A DNA stretch of 64,000 bases from Ziziphus jujuba (Eukaryota > Streptophyta > Magnoliopsida > Rosales > Rhamnaceae): NCBI RefSeq assembly GCF_031755915.1, contig NC_083390.1, forward strand, positions 15,159,001 to 15,223,000, written 5' to 3'. The first letter of the stretch is position 1. Each line of letters begins with the position of its first letter. Shown here piece after piece: positions 28,614 to 41,327 of the stretch. The translations under genes and the position numbers were made by a program. The notes beneath the pieces were generated by a model, which had not been told where the DNA came from, did no database searches, and saw only the letters and a list, made by a program, of their open reading frames with translations.

Positions 28614-29663
28614 GTTAAAAAGGTGGGAATCTTGCCACCTTGTGCAAACCAAAATCCACCAAGGTTTGCACCCTCTTTCTTTCTTTAAAAGAAATATTTT
28701 GTTGAATGACCTAATGCAATATTTATGTCTATGTTTTATGTTCCTTTTAATGTTTTTGAATACCTAAGTTTTATTGAATTTAGCTTAGGAATTGTCTCTT
28801 TGTTGGGTATTGATTTTATTTTATAAAATGGCTCTGTGCTGGAAACAGTGTTTCCAGCAACATAGGTTCATTTTTGGGGCTGGCATTCTCTAATCTTTTA
28901 GAACGAGTTTATTATTTTTGGATATGATGTAGTAGACATGTAAATGAAAATATAGAAAAAAGAATGACCCAAAAAGGCCTTGGGAAGCCCAAGATATGCA
29001 GCTTGCAGATTGGCATAACTGCTGAGATTTCCAACAGTTATGGCCCACGGGGTTGAGATGAATTGGAGGCCTTACCCAATTCTTTTGGACTTGGTCTTCT
29101 CTAGATTTCATCCTTGATATTTCAACATGCCACATGCCAAAATTCAAGTAATTTGGATGAAGATATCCCAGCCTTCCATCTGGTCAAAGTAATGGTACAG
29201 GATTAGGTGGAGACAGTTTTTTGAAATTCAGAATCTCACCAACTCTTGTCATGATTATGCACTCACATGTGAAGCTGGTGGTTGAAAGGTCATGTATCAT
29301 AGTTTTGAGTGGGAAATGTGTAAATTTTGAATTTTAAAGACTTTCATTTGGTCCCACACACACCTTACATATATGAGACAAGTTTTGTATCTATATATGC
29401 AACAAATGAATGAAAAGAAAAAATGAATTAGTATGTTGTCTAGTCTTGTGTGGCCTACTCTAACATCGTCTCTTCTTCTTCATCTTCTTCTTCTTCCTTC
29501 AAAACAAAAACCCTAATAATCCTAAATATCACCATACTAAAAACAAATACGAAAATTAACCAAACATCAAACCAAAAACCGGATTAAAGGTTGTGGACAA
29601 GACTAACACCTTGCGTACAACACTCTTGGCCAAGTGAACCCAAAACCACACCAAACTCCAACA
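28614..29663 (+). repeat. Left LTR of the copia element
   Basis: Begins TGTTAAAAAGGTGG and ends ACTCCAACA, immediately followed by the primer-binding site. It pairs with 33439-34489 over its whole length with scattered substitutions and small indels. Confidence 0.9.
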
Positions 29664-29675
29664 TGGTATCAGAGC
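29664..29675 (+). promoter_or_regulatory. Primer-binding site (tRNA-iMet)
   Basis: TGGTATCAGAGC directly after the left LTR, the standard plant copia primer-binding site complementary to the 3' end of initiator tRNA-Met. Confidence 0.92.
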
Positions 29676-29850
29676 TTTGTTTGAACCATTGAGGGATCTT
29701 TTGAGCTCTCTTTCTAGCCTATTTTCTTGTGAGAGAACCCCCCATTTCATTCCTTTCATTTTTGGTTTGAAGTAGTACAAAAATCTAGCTAGAAAACTCA
29801 CCAAAAATCCAACCCAAGACCCATTTTCTTCAAAAATCCGGTTTTGTGTC

Positions 29851-30504
29851 ATGGCTTCTCAAAGTTTTGCACCTCCCACTCTACCAAAATTTGAGGGCCA
29901 AAATTACTCCATTTGGAGCATAAAAATGAAAGCCTACCTACAAGCCTTTGGACTTTGGGATGTGATGGAAGAAGGTTATGAAGTTGAGGAGTTGAGAGCA
30001 AATGCCACACAAGCACAAAGACTTGCACATGAGATCGAGATAGCTAAAGGATTCAAGACCTTGACAGCCCTTCATTCTTCGGTGAGTGACTCCATCTTCA
30101 CTAAAATCATATATTGTACAAGTGCTAGAGAAGTTTGGTTAAAGTTGCAAGAAGAATTTCAAGGAAACACTAGAACAAGACAAATGCAGGTTTTAAACTT
30201 AAGAAGAGAGTTTGAAACAATTAGAATGAAAGGAAATGAGTTGGTTAAGGATTTCACCGATAGACTACTAAAGGTTGTGAACCAAATTAAAGTCCTTGGA
30301 GAGCCATTGACCGACCAAAGGGTTGTAGAGAAGGTATTGGTGAGCTTACCCAAAAAATTTGAAGCTAAGATTTCTTCCCTTGAGAAATCAAGGAATCTTA
30401 GTGAGATTACTTTGAGTGAGCTTACCAATACCTTTCAAGCAACTGAACAAAGAAGAGCCATAAGAAAGGAGAAGTCTTTGGAAAGTGCTTTTATGTCTAG
30501 TTAA
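29851..30504 (+). CDS. Copia gag (N-terminal part)
   Basis: A 217-codon open frame starting MASQSFAPPTLPKFEGQNYS has the UBN2/retrotransposon gag_2 signature: LPKFEGQNYSIWSIKMKAYL near the N-terminus, VWLKLQEEFQG near residue 100 and KVLVSLPKKFEAKISSLE near residue 165. It forms the capsid-like coat of the element's particles. It ends at a TAA (30502-30504) inside a lysine/asparagine-rich linker. A CX2CX4HX4C-type zinc knuckle (CDKCGQRGHVSKVC) is still readable downstream near 30715-30765 in the frame of the protease, so this stop is probably a truncating mutation rather than the original end. Confidence 0.8.
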   Translation: MASQSFAPPTLPKFEGQNYSIWSIKMKAYLQAFGLWDVMEEGYEVEELRANATQAQRLAHEIEIAKGFKTLTALHSSVSDSIFTKIIYCTSAREVWLKLQEEFQGNTRTRQMQVLNLRREFETIRMKGNELVKDFTDRLLKVVNQIKVLGEPLTDQRVVEKVLVSLPKKFEAKISSLEKSRNLSEITLSELTNTFQATEQRRAIRKEKSLESAFMSS

Positions 30505-33431
30505 AGCAAAAAGAAGAATAAAAAGAACAACAACAAGAATAAAGGAGGAACCGGTTATGGAGGTTTCAACAACAAGAACAACAACAATTCCAACAACAAC
30601 AACAATGCAAGGCAACAACAAGGATGACAACAATAAAACTGTGGGGGTTGTCCACCATGCCCCCATTGCAAGAAGCATGGACATGCACCAAACAAGTACT
30701 TTTGAAGATCGGATGCAACTTGTGACAAATGTGGGCAAAGAGGACATGTTAGCAAAGTATGCAAGCAAGGATGGAAATAAGCAAATGTTGTAAATGAGGA
30801 GGCCGAGACCTTATTTGTGGCTACATGCCTTAAAGCTACAAGTAGTGGTTTTGGTTGGTTAGTAGATAGTGGTTGTTCACACGATATGACTTTTGAAGAA
30901 ACCAACTTTGTGGAGCTTGACCGATCCTACAAGACAAGGGTAAAGATTGGGAATGGAAGCTTCATGGATGTAGAAGGAAAAGAAGACATCTCATTGAACA
31001 TCAATAAAGGTACAAAACTTATCAAAAATGTTCTATATGTGCCTTTATTGTGTGGAAACTTATTGAATGTTGCACAATTGGTTGAAAAAGGATATGTTTT
31101 GAACTTTGGTTGTGATGGTTGTTTGATATCGAATGCTTTTGGAAATGAGCTGTTTAAAGTTTTCTTAAAAAATAAAAGCTATAGGTTGAATTTACTAGAT
31201 AGTGAACAAGCTTTGAAAGGCAAAGTTGAGTCCATTTCTTAACTTTGGCATAAAAGGCTTGGTTACTCTAGTTATGGTGCAATGAAGAATACTAATGCTT
31301 TGGTGAATGATATGCCCTTGATTGATGATGTGAAAAATATGTGTAAAGTTTGTCAACTTGGAAAGTCCACTAGGTTGCCATTTCCTAAATTGGTGTATGG
31401 AGAGCCAAGGAGAAGTTAGAACTTGTTCATTCGGATGTGTGTGGTCCCATGAGTGTATCTTCCTTGAGTGGTCATAAATACTTTCTCACCTTTATTGATG
31501 ACTACTCTAGGATGTGTTGGGTTTATTTTCTCACACATAAGTCATACGCTCTAGAAAAACTTATGGAATTCAAAAAGTTGGTTGAAAATCAAAGTAGGTC
31601 CACTTTTAAGTGCTTGAGGACCGACAATGGTGGTGAATATACTAGCGTGGCTCTTGAAGATTTTTGCAAAAAAAATGGAATAATTCATCAATTTACCACA
31701 CCATACACAGCACAACAAAATGGTGTGTGTGAGAGGAAGAATAGGACATTGATGGAGATGGCTAGGTGTATGATACATGAAAAGAAAATGCTAGAGAAAT
31801 TTTGGGCCGAGGCTATCTATACTAGTTCCTACATTCAAAATCGATGCTTCACCAGATCCATTGAAGGCAAGACACTCTATGAGTTGTAATTTGGAGAGAA
31901 ACCATCTTTAGAAAATGTTAAAGTGTTTGGTAGTGTGCACTTTCTCCATGTTCACTCACACATGAGAGATAAGCTTGACAAAAAGGCTAATGTTGGTGTC
32001 TTGGTGGGATATAGTGAGGTTACCAAAGGTTTTAGGGTCTATAACCTAGAGACCAAAAAGTTTGTGGTAATAAGAGATGTGAAGATTGATGAGAATGGAA
32101 AATGGGATTGGAGTAAGGAGGAGTTATTAGTGAATGAGGATGAGCCATGGTTTGAAGAAGAAAATGAAGAAAGAAATGTTCAAAACAACAATGATGAAGA
32201 AAATGAGGAGGATGATGATCTATTCCAAGAAATCATTGGAGCCGATTTGGAGGTTGGTGATGGTGTTAGAGGGGAGAGATCTTTGTCTGAGATTTATGAA
32301 AGCTGTAATGTTGCATTTGGTGACCCTACATGTGTGCAAGAGGCCTTAATGAAGAAAGAGTGGAAGGAAGCAATGGATGTGAAAATGGAGATGATTGAGA
32401 AGAATGAGACTTGGTCCTTGGTCAGTAAACCGAAAAATAAGAAAGCAATTGGTGTCAAATGGATCTTTGGAACTAAATACAATCCAGATGGCACCATTTG
32501 CAAACACAAGGCAATATTGGATAAGGACCCAAGGAATGTGGATAAGCTAAGACATAAACTTGAGAAGGAGTTTGAGATATCTAGCTTGGGTCACATGAAT
32601 TACTTCCTTGGTGTGGAAGTAATGTAATGCCAAAGAGGAATATTTATATCACAAGAAAAGTACATAAAAGATTTTTTGGAGAAATTTAATCTTGAAGAAT
32701 GCAATCCAATGAGCACTCTAATGATCCAAGGAGAGAAGTACCAAAAGGAGGATGGCACACCAAAGGTAAATCCTACTCTTTATCGATCCTTAATTGGTAG
32801 TTTACTTTATGTGTGCTCATCTAAACCGGATATTATGTATGCCGTGTGTGTGCTTTCAAGATACATGTAAGCACCCACCCAAACTCATCTTAAAGGTGCC
32901 AAAAGAGTTCTTAGGTATCTTAAGGGCACTAGTGATTATGGCGTTTGGTATGAAGCAAAGGATGGGTTGAAGCTTGTTGGCTATTCGGATAGTGATTGGG
33001 CAGGCTGCATTGATGATATGAGGAGTATTTCAGGCTATTTATTTTCACTTGGAAGTGATCCTTTCTCATGGAATACAAAGAAGCAAAACACAACGACTCT
33101 AAGTACCGCGGAAGCTGAATACATTGCTTGCTTATCTTGTGCAAACCAATGTACTTGGTTAAGGAAGTTGATGGGAGATCTTGGTCATACTCAAGAAAGT
33201 CCAACCATCATCAAATGTGACAATACTTTAGCAATTTCAATAGCCAAGAACCCAATACAACATGGAAGAACAAAATATATTCCGGTGAAATATTATTCCT
33301 TGAGGGAGTTTGAAGATCTTGGAGTATATGAATTCGAAGGATAACCTCGTGGATGTTTTCACAAAGCCAGTTGGAAAGACTAGATTTGAGGCATTAAGGA
33401 CTCTCCTTAATGTCTCTAGCAAGATTACCAA
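30505..33431 (+). pseudogene. Copia pol: protease, integrase, partial RT, RNase H
   Basis: Remains of the pol part in order. Zinc knuckle near 30720. Protease WLVDSGCSHDM near 30855. Pre-integrase block LWHKRLGYSSYG near 31240 just after a stop. Integrase core in 31437-31889 with [24 protein letters not shown] and [16 protein letters not shown], holding the expected D, D, E. The start of the reverse transcriptase (WKEAMDVKMEMIEKNETW, then GVKWIFGTKYNPDGTICKHK) near 32355-32510. RNase H in 32967-33344 with YSDSDWAGC, STAEAEYIA and CDN. The catalytic RT segment, including the YVDD-type box, is missing: KHKA is followed within about 25 residues by SSLGHMNYFLGVEV. Stops lie at about 30790, 31240, 31419, 31887, 32625, 32868 and 33342. 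Confidence 0.85.
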
Positions 33432-33438
33432 GGAGAAG

Positions 33439-34489
33439 TATTAAAAAGGTGGTAATCTTGCCACCTTATGCAAACCAAAATCCACCAAGGTTTGCACCCT
33501 CTTTCTTTCTTTAAAAGAAATATTTTGTTTAATGACCTAATGCAATATTTATGTCTATGTTTTATGTTCCTTTTAATGTCTTTTGAATACCTAAGTTTTA
33601 TTGCATTTATCTTAGAAATTGTCTCTTTGTTGGGTATTGATTTTATTTTGTAAAATGGCTATGTGCTAGAAATAGTATTTTCAGCAACATAGATCCATTG
33701 TTGGGGATTGTGTTCTCTGAGCTTTTAGAATGAGTTTATAATTTTTTGATATGTTATAGTAGACATGTAAATGAAAATATAGAAAAAATAATGACTCAAA
33801 AATGCCTTGGGAAGCCCAAGATATGCAGGTTGAAAGTTGGCATAACTGCTGAGATTTCCAGCAGTTATGGCCCGCGGGTTTGAGGTGAATTGGAGGCCTT
33901 ACCCAATTCTTTTGGACTTGGTCTTCTCCAGATTTCATCCTTGATATTTCAACATGCCACATGCCAAAATTCAAGCAATTTGGATGAAGATATCCCAGCC
34001 TTCCATCTGGTCAAAGTAGTGGTACAGGATTAGGTGGACACAGTTTTTGAAATTCAAAATCTCACCAACTCTTGTCATGATTATGCACTCACATGTGAAG
34101 CTGGTGGTTGAACGGTCATGTATCATAATTTTGAGTGGGAAATGTGTAAATTTTGAATTTTAAAGACTTTCATTTGGTCCCACACGCATCTCACATGTAT
34201 GAGACAAGTTTTATATCTATATATGCAACAAATGAATGAAAAGCAAAAATGAATTAGTGTGCTGTCTAGTTTTGTGTGGCCTACTCTAACATCTTCTTTT
34301 CTTTTTTATCTTCTTCTTCTTCCTTTAAAACAATAACCCTAACAATCCTAAATATCACCATACCAAAAGCAAACACAAAAATCACCCAAAGATCAAACCA
34401 AAATCCGGATTAAAAGTTCTGCACAAGACTAATACCTTGTGTACAACACTCTTGGCCAAGTGAATCTAAAACCACACCAAACTCCAACA
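33439..34489 (+). repeat. Right LTR of the copia element
   Basis: Matches 28614-29663 over its whole length. Its first two bases are TA instead of TG, a point change in the terminal dinucleotide. It ends ACTCCAACA, followed by the ATAGT target duplication. Confidence 0.9.
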
Positions 34490-34556
34490 ATAGTATATAT
34501 AGGATCAGCCAATATCATGGGACTGTGCCATGGTATAGTATATGGTACATCAAGTG

Positions 34557-34815
34557 TTGTAGTCTTTGGGTAGATTGTAGCATTTGGACAGGTATATTAG
34601 CCTTCGGATAGGTATGGTAGCTTTCGGGCATGTTTATTAGCCTTTGAATAGATATTGTAGCCTTTGAACAGATAGTATAGCCTTCGAGTAGGTGTATTAG
34701 CCTTTGGGCTTATATTTCATTCTTCGGACAAATGTCGTAGCTTTCGGACAGGTATCTAACCGTCAAGCAAGTGTATTAGCTTTTGGGTAGGTATTGCATT
34801 CTTCGGGCAGGTTAT
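34557..34815. repeat. Degenerate minisatellite, about 20-bp unit
   Basis: About 13 imperfect units of 17-22 bp with the theme GTAGCCTTTGGACAGGTAT, alternating GTAG and ATTAG starts (GTAGCATTTGGACAGGTAT, ATTAGCCTTCGGATAGGTAT, GTAGCCTTTGAACAGATAGT and so on). It begins about 65 bp after the copia target duplication. No coding frame is preserved. Confidence 0.7.
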
Positions 34816-35729
34816 CCAAATTCCTCATGAATTTGTATACATATGTGGAGGAAATATATAGAGGAAATATATATATATACTTATGTTGGTCCTAAATAGT
34901 GGTGATGTTATTGGAGTTTCTATTAAAGCCTTAATTGCTCAATTTAAAATATTGTTCTGTTGTATGCATTTTCTTAAACATAATTTATTTTATTAAAAGT
35001 TATCTTACGATTTATTGATTATCAACAGTAAATATATATCTATGTACTTTCTAGATATTAAAGGGTGGACTGAATAATTTATGGTTTTGGACCAAGGTTG
35101 TATTATTATTATTTTATGTACATTTATGTGTTTGGTATATTCATGAAGTGCTGTAGAAATGTGAGACTATAGTAAGTGGGTTGTGTGCGTAGCCATAAGT
35201 TATAAAGGTACGTATTTTCAATGTTGAGTAAAATCTTAGGAAGAGTCAAGACCATTCCGAGATTCAAGTAGTAAGCTTCATAGAGGATTTTGACACATAT
35301 AAAGGTATTTACGATTTATTAATTATTATTTATATTTATATTTTTACCCTAGTGTTATTGAAGTTCTAAAAATCATTGAAACCTGTAGTAAGGCGGGGAG
35401 GAATAAAGCAGATGTATATTTTCGGAGTGAGTTTTTTGTGTAAGGAATATTTGGGACGAGAAAATGCTGTCAGATTTTCTGTAAAACTTCTCATAGGATT
35501 TCTCTTAATCGGTGCCATCCTAAGGTTTTGATATGTAACCTTGGAAGGATCCTAACATCCATGCATTAGAAAAGAATTTAATTTTTTTTTTTAATAGAGT
35601 TTAGTATCTCAGGTGCTATTTTTAATTCTGGATTTATTATTTCTTTAAAACTTTTATTTCTGAAAATAAATCCAAACCATCAATATCAAATAATATGTTA
35701 TGTTTTAAAAAGTTTTCAAGATTTAAACA
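34816..35729. other. Intergenic AT-rich DNA
   Basis: No gene or RNA recognised between the minisatellite and the CACTA transposon. Last three bases (ACA) are the left target duplication of that transposon. Confidence 0.4.
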
Positions 35730-36300
35730 CACTACAAAAAAGAAAAAAGAAAAAGGGAATTAGCGACTAAGCCATCAGCGACGCAAAAATAATGGTCACT
35801 GAATGGATAAAATAGTGACCGGTATTTAGTCACAGAAACAATAGTAACAGATATGTGGAGAATTTTGGTTGACCTCTTATGGTGACCACAAATTTGGTCA
35901 CAAATAGCAATTTTCAATGACCAAAAATTATTTGGTAATTAAAAAGGCAGGGCGGGAAGCTTTCCGCCTATTTTTTTTTTTTTGGTGGGAACATGAAATT
36001 TCAACGACCAACCAATATTGGTCACTCAAAGTACTTATCAGGGACCAACATATTGATCACTAATAAAATAAGCTAAAAAAATTTGTAAGAAAAAATAGCA
36101 AATAATGTTATTACAAGGCATTCCTCAACCAAATTGTTTTGGGTCGTCAAATGTTATATTTGTGACTAAAAAATTGGTCACTAAAGAGAATTTAAAATAA
36201 TAAAGGATAAAAACAAATTTTATAGTAGGTTTACTTTAATGCCGTCAGCGACCAACTATGTTTGGTGAGTAAATGAAATGGCGGGAAACCATCCGCGTGC
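35730..36300. repeat. Left subterminal repeat region of the CACTA element
   Basis: Repeated short motifs in both orientations: AATGGTCACTGAA, ATAGTGACCGGTA, TTGGTCACAAATAG, TTTGGTCACT and TTGGTCACTAAAGAG. Such repeats bind the TNP1/TnpA-type protein in characterised CACTA elements. A GC-rich GGCGGGAAGC motif occurs near 35950 and again, slightly changed, near 36280. Confidence 0.75.
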
Positions 36301-38611
36301 TTTTCCGTTTTGGCGAGAAGGAGAACCTTGACTAAATGTAAGAAAAAGAAACATTAAATTCATAATTTAATTATTTGAGCTACCATGTCAGTGGCCATTA
36401 AATAGGTGCAAACAGTGTTAATAATAATATTAATAAAATAATCCATAATGACCAAGTTTTTATTTGTAAAAATAATTTTTGAAGTTTAAAAATCTTTAGA
36501 TCTCATACGAAATATTGAAATTTTAATTTTCATATAAAACCATATCTACAAATTGAATTAAATGCTTAAAAAAAATATTGAAATTTAATTTTCTTATAAA
36601 ACCATATCTACAAATTGAATTAAATGCTACAATTTGACTAAAAAAAGTTTAATTAAAAATATCAAAATGATATCCAACAGTAATGAAAAAATTTTAATTT
36701 GCAACAATAAATTATTAAATAACAACAATAAAAGATTTAGTATCTTACAAATGATTTTAAAAATAAAGTTTTTCAATTAATAAGTGATGCAGAGATTTTC
36801 TAAAAATTTTCCAATTGAAAATTTTAAAGTAATTGTTCAATTTTTTTCCTTCATTCCCTATATTATATTTTTTAAGTAATCATATTTAAAAAGAAATATT
36901 TACTTGAAAAAAAAAACAGATTTTATAATTTTTTTAGATTTTATTATATATATAATCCCTAACCTATATCAAACTACATTTTGCTCCCTTCTAATTTATA
37001 CATAAGTACATACTTGACATTTTTTTCTATATTCTTAGATGAAATTCATTATGCACTAACGATAATCGGCAATAGAGTTTAGGGTAAAATGATAAGAAAA
37101 AAATTTAAAATCAAAGTGTGAATCATGGTATACTCAACCACCTTGTTTAAATAGATGTTTCTTAATAATTGTATACTTGATTAAATTTGTGTGAAGTAAT
37201 TATATTAACCACTGTTCACACATATAATTTTGGTTAACAATTGATACTCTATATATAACTAATAACATTATTATATGAATATTTTATATTGAAGCATTTA
37301 TCATATAAATTATCAAAATTGATTTTTCTTTAAAAAAAAAATTAAATGTTTACAACCAAATTGCAAATATATTCTTTTTAGGTGAAAAGCTAAAACCGAT
37401 GGATGGTTTGATAACTCTCCACATAGACCCATAGATCATTTTATTTATTTTTTGTATTTTTGGTTACAATCCCCATAAAACCATTTTTGGATGGATGATC
37501 CCCATAAAACCTTATAGATGATAAAATTGCATCGGCCTATTTCAATTCTAAAACTCTCTCCAAGAGTTCTTTGGATTGTCTCACCTCTCTAACCTTCTCA
37601 TTGGTTCTATGACTGCTTGGATTGGCATCTCTCTCAAGCTCCATCTCAGGTGTGTTTCCGCTCCCAATTTCTCTCTGTGCTTTTTCTTTTCTCTGTTTCT
37701 TCATTTTTCCCTAAGTTGCTCATTCCATGAAATGTAGGTGAAGTATGGGTTAGTTCTTTGTTACTTATGAAAAAAAGTCAACCGGATTTAATGAGCTGAT
37801 AAAGGAAGGATTGAAAGATTTATTAGGGACGTGAGAGGAAGCAAATCTGTGTTTGGTAAGAGACATCTATAACTTCTTCTTTTTTTCCCTTTATGTTTGC
37901 TATGGTGTTTTGAGAGAGATAGGTATATTGAGTTAGAGGAGTCTCTGTTCCTATATGTTATTGGTTTTTAGCAGTGTAGTTGATGTTTTCAAATAATAAA
38001 GTTCTAGAAATTTTGGCCACGTGTTGAGACATAATTGAATTTTTATCTTTTTTCCTATGTTCTTAACATAATTTATCTTCATGGATTGGAATGTTCTTGA
38101 ACTGCTCAGTTGCTTTTGAAAAAACACAAGCATCGTAATTTGATAGCTCGAGATTTTTTGTTTTTGAGAGATATTGAAGCAAAATGCAAAAAAAAAATTA
38201 AAAAAAAAGGAAGGAAAAAAAAAAAAAAAGGGTAACCGAAAATGGGAAAAAAACTTGAGGTAGAGAAGTCAATATTGTTTTCCAACCAATAAACAAATAT
38301 GATAGTTTGTGTCGGCATGGTGCATAATTTGGGGAGATTGGAATACTGATGGCATCCTCCATCTATATAGATGTATATACATATATAAATATGCGGGTTT
38401 GAGAAATAGAATAAAAAGACACTATAACATTTCCACAGGATCAGTGGTGATTGCTTCATTTATTCATTATACATGTTTGTATATATATACGTATAACAAA
38501 AGAATTGAATGATACAATATCATCCCTTAGATATTGTATTGATATTATTTTTTTATGATTGTAGGATGGTAATATAGGGGAAACAAATATTGCCAAAATA
38601 TTACTTTAAAT
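36301..38611. other. CACTA interior, non-coding
   Basis: AT-rich with no domain recognised. 37540-37720 is CT-rich (CTCTCTCCAAGAG, TTTCTCTCTGTGC) and may be the leader or promoter region of the first transposon gene, by its position and composition only. Confidence 0.4.
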
Positions 38612-39734
38612 ATGCCACCTAAGAGAACAAGATATGTACCAGCAAGAGAGACTTTGGTTCCTAGGAGGTCTCCTAGGACGATAGCATCATCTAGAAGAAC
38701 TCCATCGCCTATGGAGACACCATCCCCTAGAGGTCGACAACCTATGCAAACACTAGACCATTCCACAACACCAACGCCTAGTAAGACATCAATACCTGGT
38801 GGTCTAGAGTATGTGGAAACACCAATTCCAAACATTACATCGTCTAGAGGTCATTCGACTATAGATTCTATAGATAAGAGTACTAAAGATGCACCTGTAT
38901 CCACTGGTATGTTGGTAATCTATCATATATGTTTATTAATTGAGAATCTATATTACATAGTATTATTAATTCACATTATTTCACTTTGTCGGTCTAACGA
39001 AGAGAAATACACGTGGCATTACTCGAGGATTGGAAATGTTCAAAATGTTCTAAAGCATGGCAATGTAATAAGGCTAAAAGGCTATATAACCATCATGCTG
39101 GATCAAGATCATTTATTGCAACAAGGGCAGCACTGGTTTGACATTTTTCAAAAATTACTTTAGTTATATTTGAGGGTGGATTAGTATTTCTTTATTATTT
39201 TTCCAGATTTTGGTGAATTGTCGGTTCATAAAGTGCTTGGTAAGTGAAATTGCCAATTGCATTAATATCTTTGATATCTTAGTGTTTACTTAGCAATTTT
39301 AAGGATAAACCTCTAGCTCATGCATCTTATGTCTATTGAAATTTGGTTGTCATTGGATGCTTTTGGATTTTTACGAGTTTTGGTCCTTTGACAGTTTATA
39401 ATATATGTCATGTATCTATAGCATAAATGGATTTTAGCTTAGAATTCCATGGCTTTAATGACTATTTAGTTTCATTGCCATGATAAAAAGACAAAAAAAT
39501 GAAGCTAAAAGGGACATTTACTATTACTACTTTTGTTATTCCTACAAACTGTTTATGCTTCAACTTTGTTGATATTGAATTTTTACTGCCATGTAGTTAT
39601 AGTTCTTTCTGATTCTGTTGAGCTGTTGTTACCCTTGTTTGTGAGCTGTTTGTAAGCTATCAATCCTGGTGATTCATTGGAATGTTGAATTGAAGTTGGA
39701 GATTATGATTATAATGTTATATAAGTGTCTATTT

Positions 39735-39798
<64 letters not shown>

Positions 39799-40411
39799 CA
39801 TACAGAAGGTTTAGTCCCAAATACGAAGGTGACAATCGTTTTGTTGAGGCAGGCAAGTAAAATTTTCTATCTTTTTATTTTGTAGTCATCTCCAAGTGAA
39901 CCAATTGATGAGATTGAGTTATTCAAGGGAACACAATGGACACAAAAAAAAGGATAGAATAATGTTATAGCTGAATCAAGATATGTAAGTTTTACTTATC
40001 ACTCCTTAACTGGTTTGTCATTTTACTTATCACTCCTTAACTAGTTTGTCATACTTGTAATATCTTATAATGACATCTTTATACCTTTCATGTTGTTAGA
40101 ATGAGATGGTTCAGCTACAAGAAGCACAAATGCAGCAGATATAAGATGATGCTTCTCCTGATGATACTGCTGCACCTGTTTGTTTGACAGAATCTGACAT
40201 TCATGCACAAGTCCTAGGTAGAAATTCTGGATTCATTTCTGGTGTTGGACCAGCTTCAAGAAAGAGTTACAGCATGCAGCTTAACCAACCTATCCCTCAG
40301 TTGCCTATAGAGTTTGAAGATTATAAGGTTGAGGTAAAAAGACTTGCACAAGTTGTGGATCAACAAGCAGAACTCATTGCCAAACTTTCTGCATTATTGG
40401 ATGTGAGTTAG
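38612..40411 (+). pseudogene. TNP1-like transposon protein gene (Ptta/En/Spm type), decayed
   Basis: The first exon (38612-38909) encodes a basic Ser/Pro/Thr-rich N-terminus starting MPPKRTRYVPARE and ends at a good donor (CACTG|GTATG). Later pieces fit the plant Ptta/En/Spm transposase domain: RGITRGLEMFKMF near 39013, SEPIDEIELFKGTQW near 39895 and the C-terminal SDIHAQVLGRNSGFISGVGP near 40190. A coiled-coil-like VEVKRLAQVVDQQAELIAKL follows. Stops interrupt each middle piece, so the gene looks dead, though some may be intronic. After the stop at 40409-40411 the frame stays open through a Ser/Pro-rich tail to about 40488. In related elements this protein binds the subterminal repeats. Confidence 0.65.
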
Positions 40412-41296
40412 CATCCTTCAAGTTCCAGCCAGTCGTCGTCTCCGTCGTCTCCGCCACCACCACCACCACCTACTGCAACAATGACTTGATGTTATGGTTT
40501 CTGCTTGTGATATGCATGGCATTAAAATTCACCTATACACAGTTTTTTGATAGTGTACATAGTTAGAATGCAAAATATTTGTATTAGGTTAATTTTTGGT
40601 ACTATGCATGGTTATAGACATTTGCAATCATAAGTCTTTCTGCAAAGCATGTACAGTCACAAGTGCATTGTGACATTACAAGTAATGTTCAAAACATTAG
40701 AAATCAAGCTGTGTATATGTATATATAGGCGTCTTTTGGTATACTACTTTATGTTTATAGTGGAATTATATAAATGTATGCAATGAAAAGTATATGTAGG
40801 GAAGGACACTACTTTATAATCCTATAACTATGACATAGATTTTAACTGAATTTGATACTATGCCCTTTCCATGGCAATACAATATTTAACTGCAATGTTT
40901 TAAAGGTTTATGAGTTTAAACGAAATTGAGGACAAAAATGCAAATTTAAATAAGTAAATTAAGGATAAAAAATGCAAAATGAAAAATAGTTTGTGGGATT
41001 CCATCTCTCCCATGCATGATTTTACTTTTTTTTATTTATTTTTTATTATTATGTTTTTTTACATTTTATTGTTTTCAATAACAAGAATAAACATATTGAG
41101 AAAAAAAAAAGCTTGTTTATATTAATGTTGTTTAAACTCGAGTGGAGGCAAGCTGCATTTTCTTCAATTCGTACTAGTTCGACTTTTTTTTTGTTTTTGT
41201 TTTTTTCACTAACTGTAATGTTATAATTATTCTTGAAGTAACTTATTTTTAATTTTTAATGTATTTTTTAATTGTTAACCGTCAAAATTATATGTA

Positions 41297-41327
<31 letters not shown>

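Larger units (their letters stand above)
28614..34489 (+). mobile_element. Ty1/copia LTR retrotransposon, defective
   Basis: A 5,876-bp element with LTRs of 1,050 and 1,051 bp and a perfect 5-bp target duplication ATAGT (28609-28613 and 34490-34494). The primer-binding site TGGTATCAGAGC, complementary to initiator tRNA-Met, follows the left LTR directly, and a purine tract (AAGGAGAAG) precedes the right LTR. Domain order gag, protease, integrase, reverse transcriptase, RNase H defines copia. Several stops interrupt the polyprotein and the reverse transcriptase core is deleted, so it cannot move on its own. The LTRs differ at many positions by eye, so the insertion is not recent. Confidence 0.92.
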
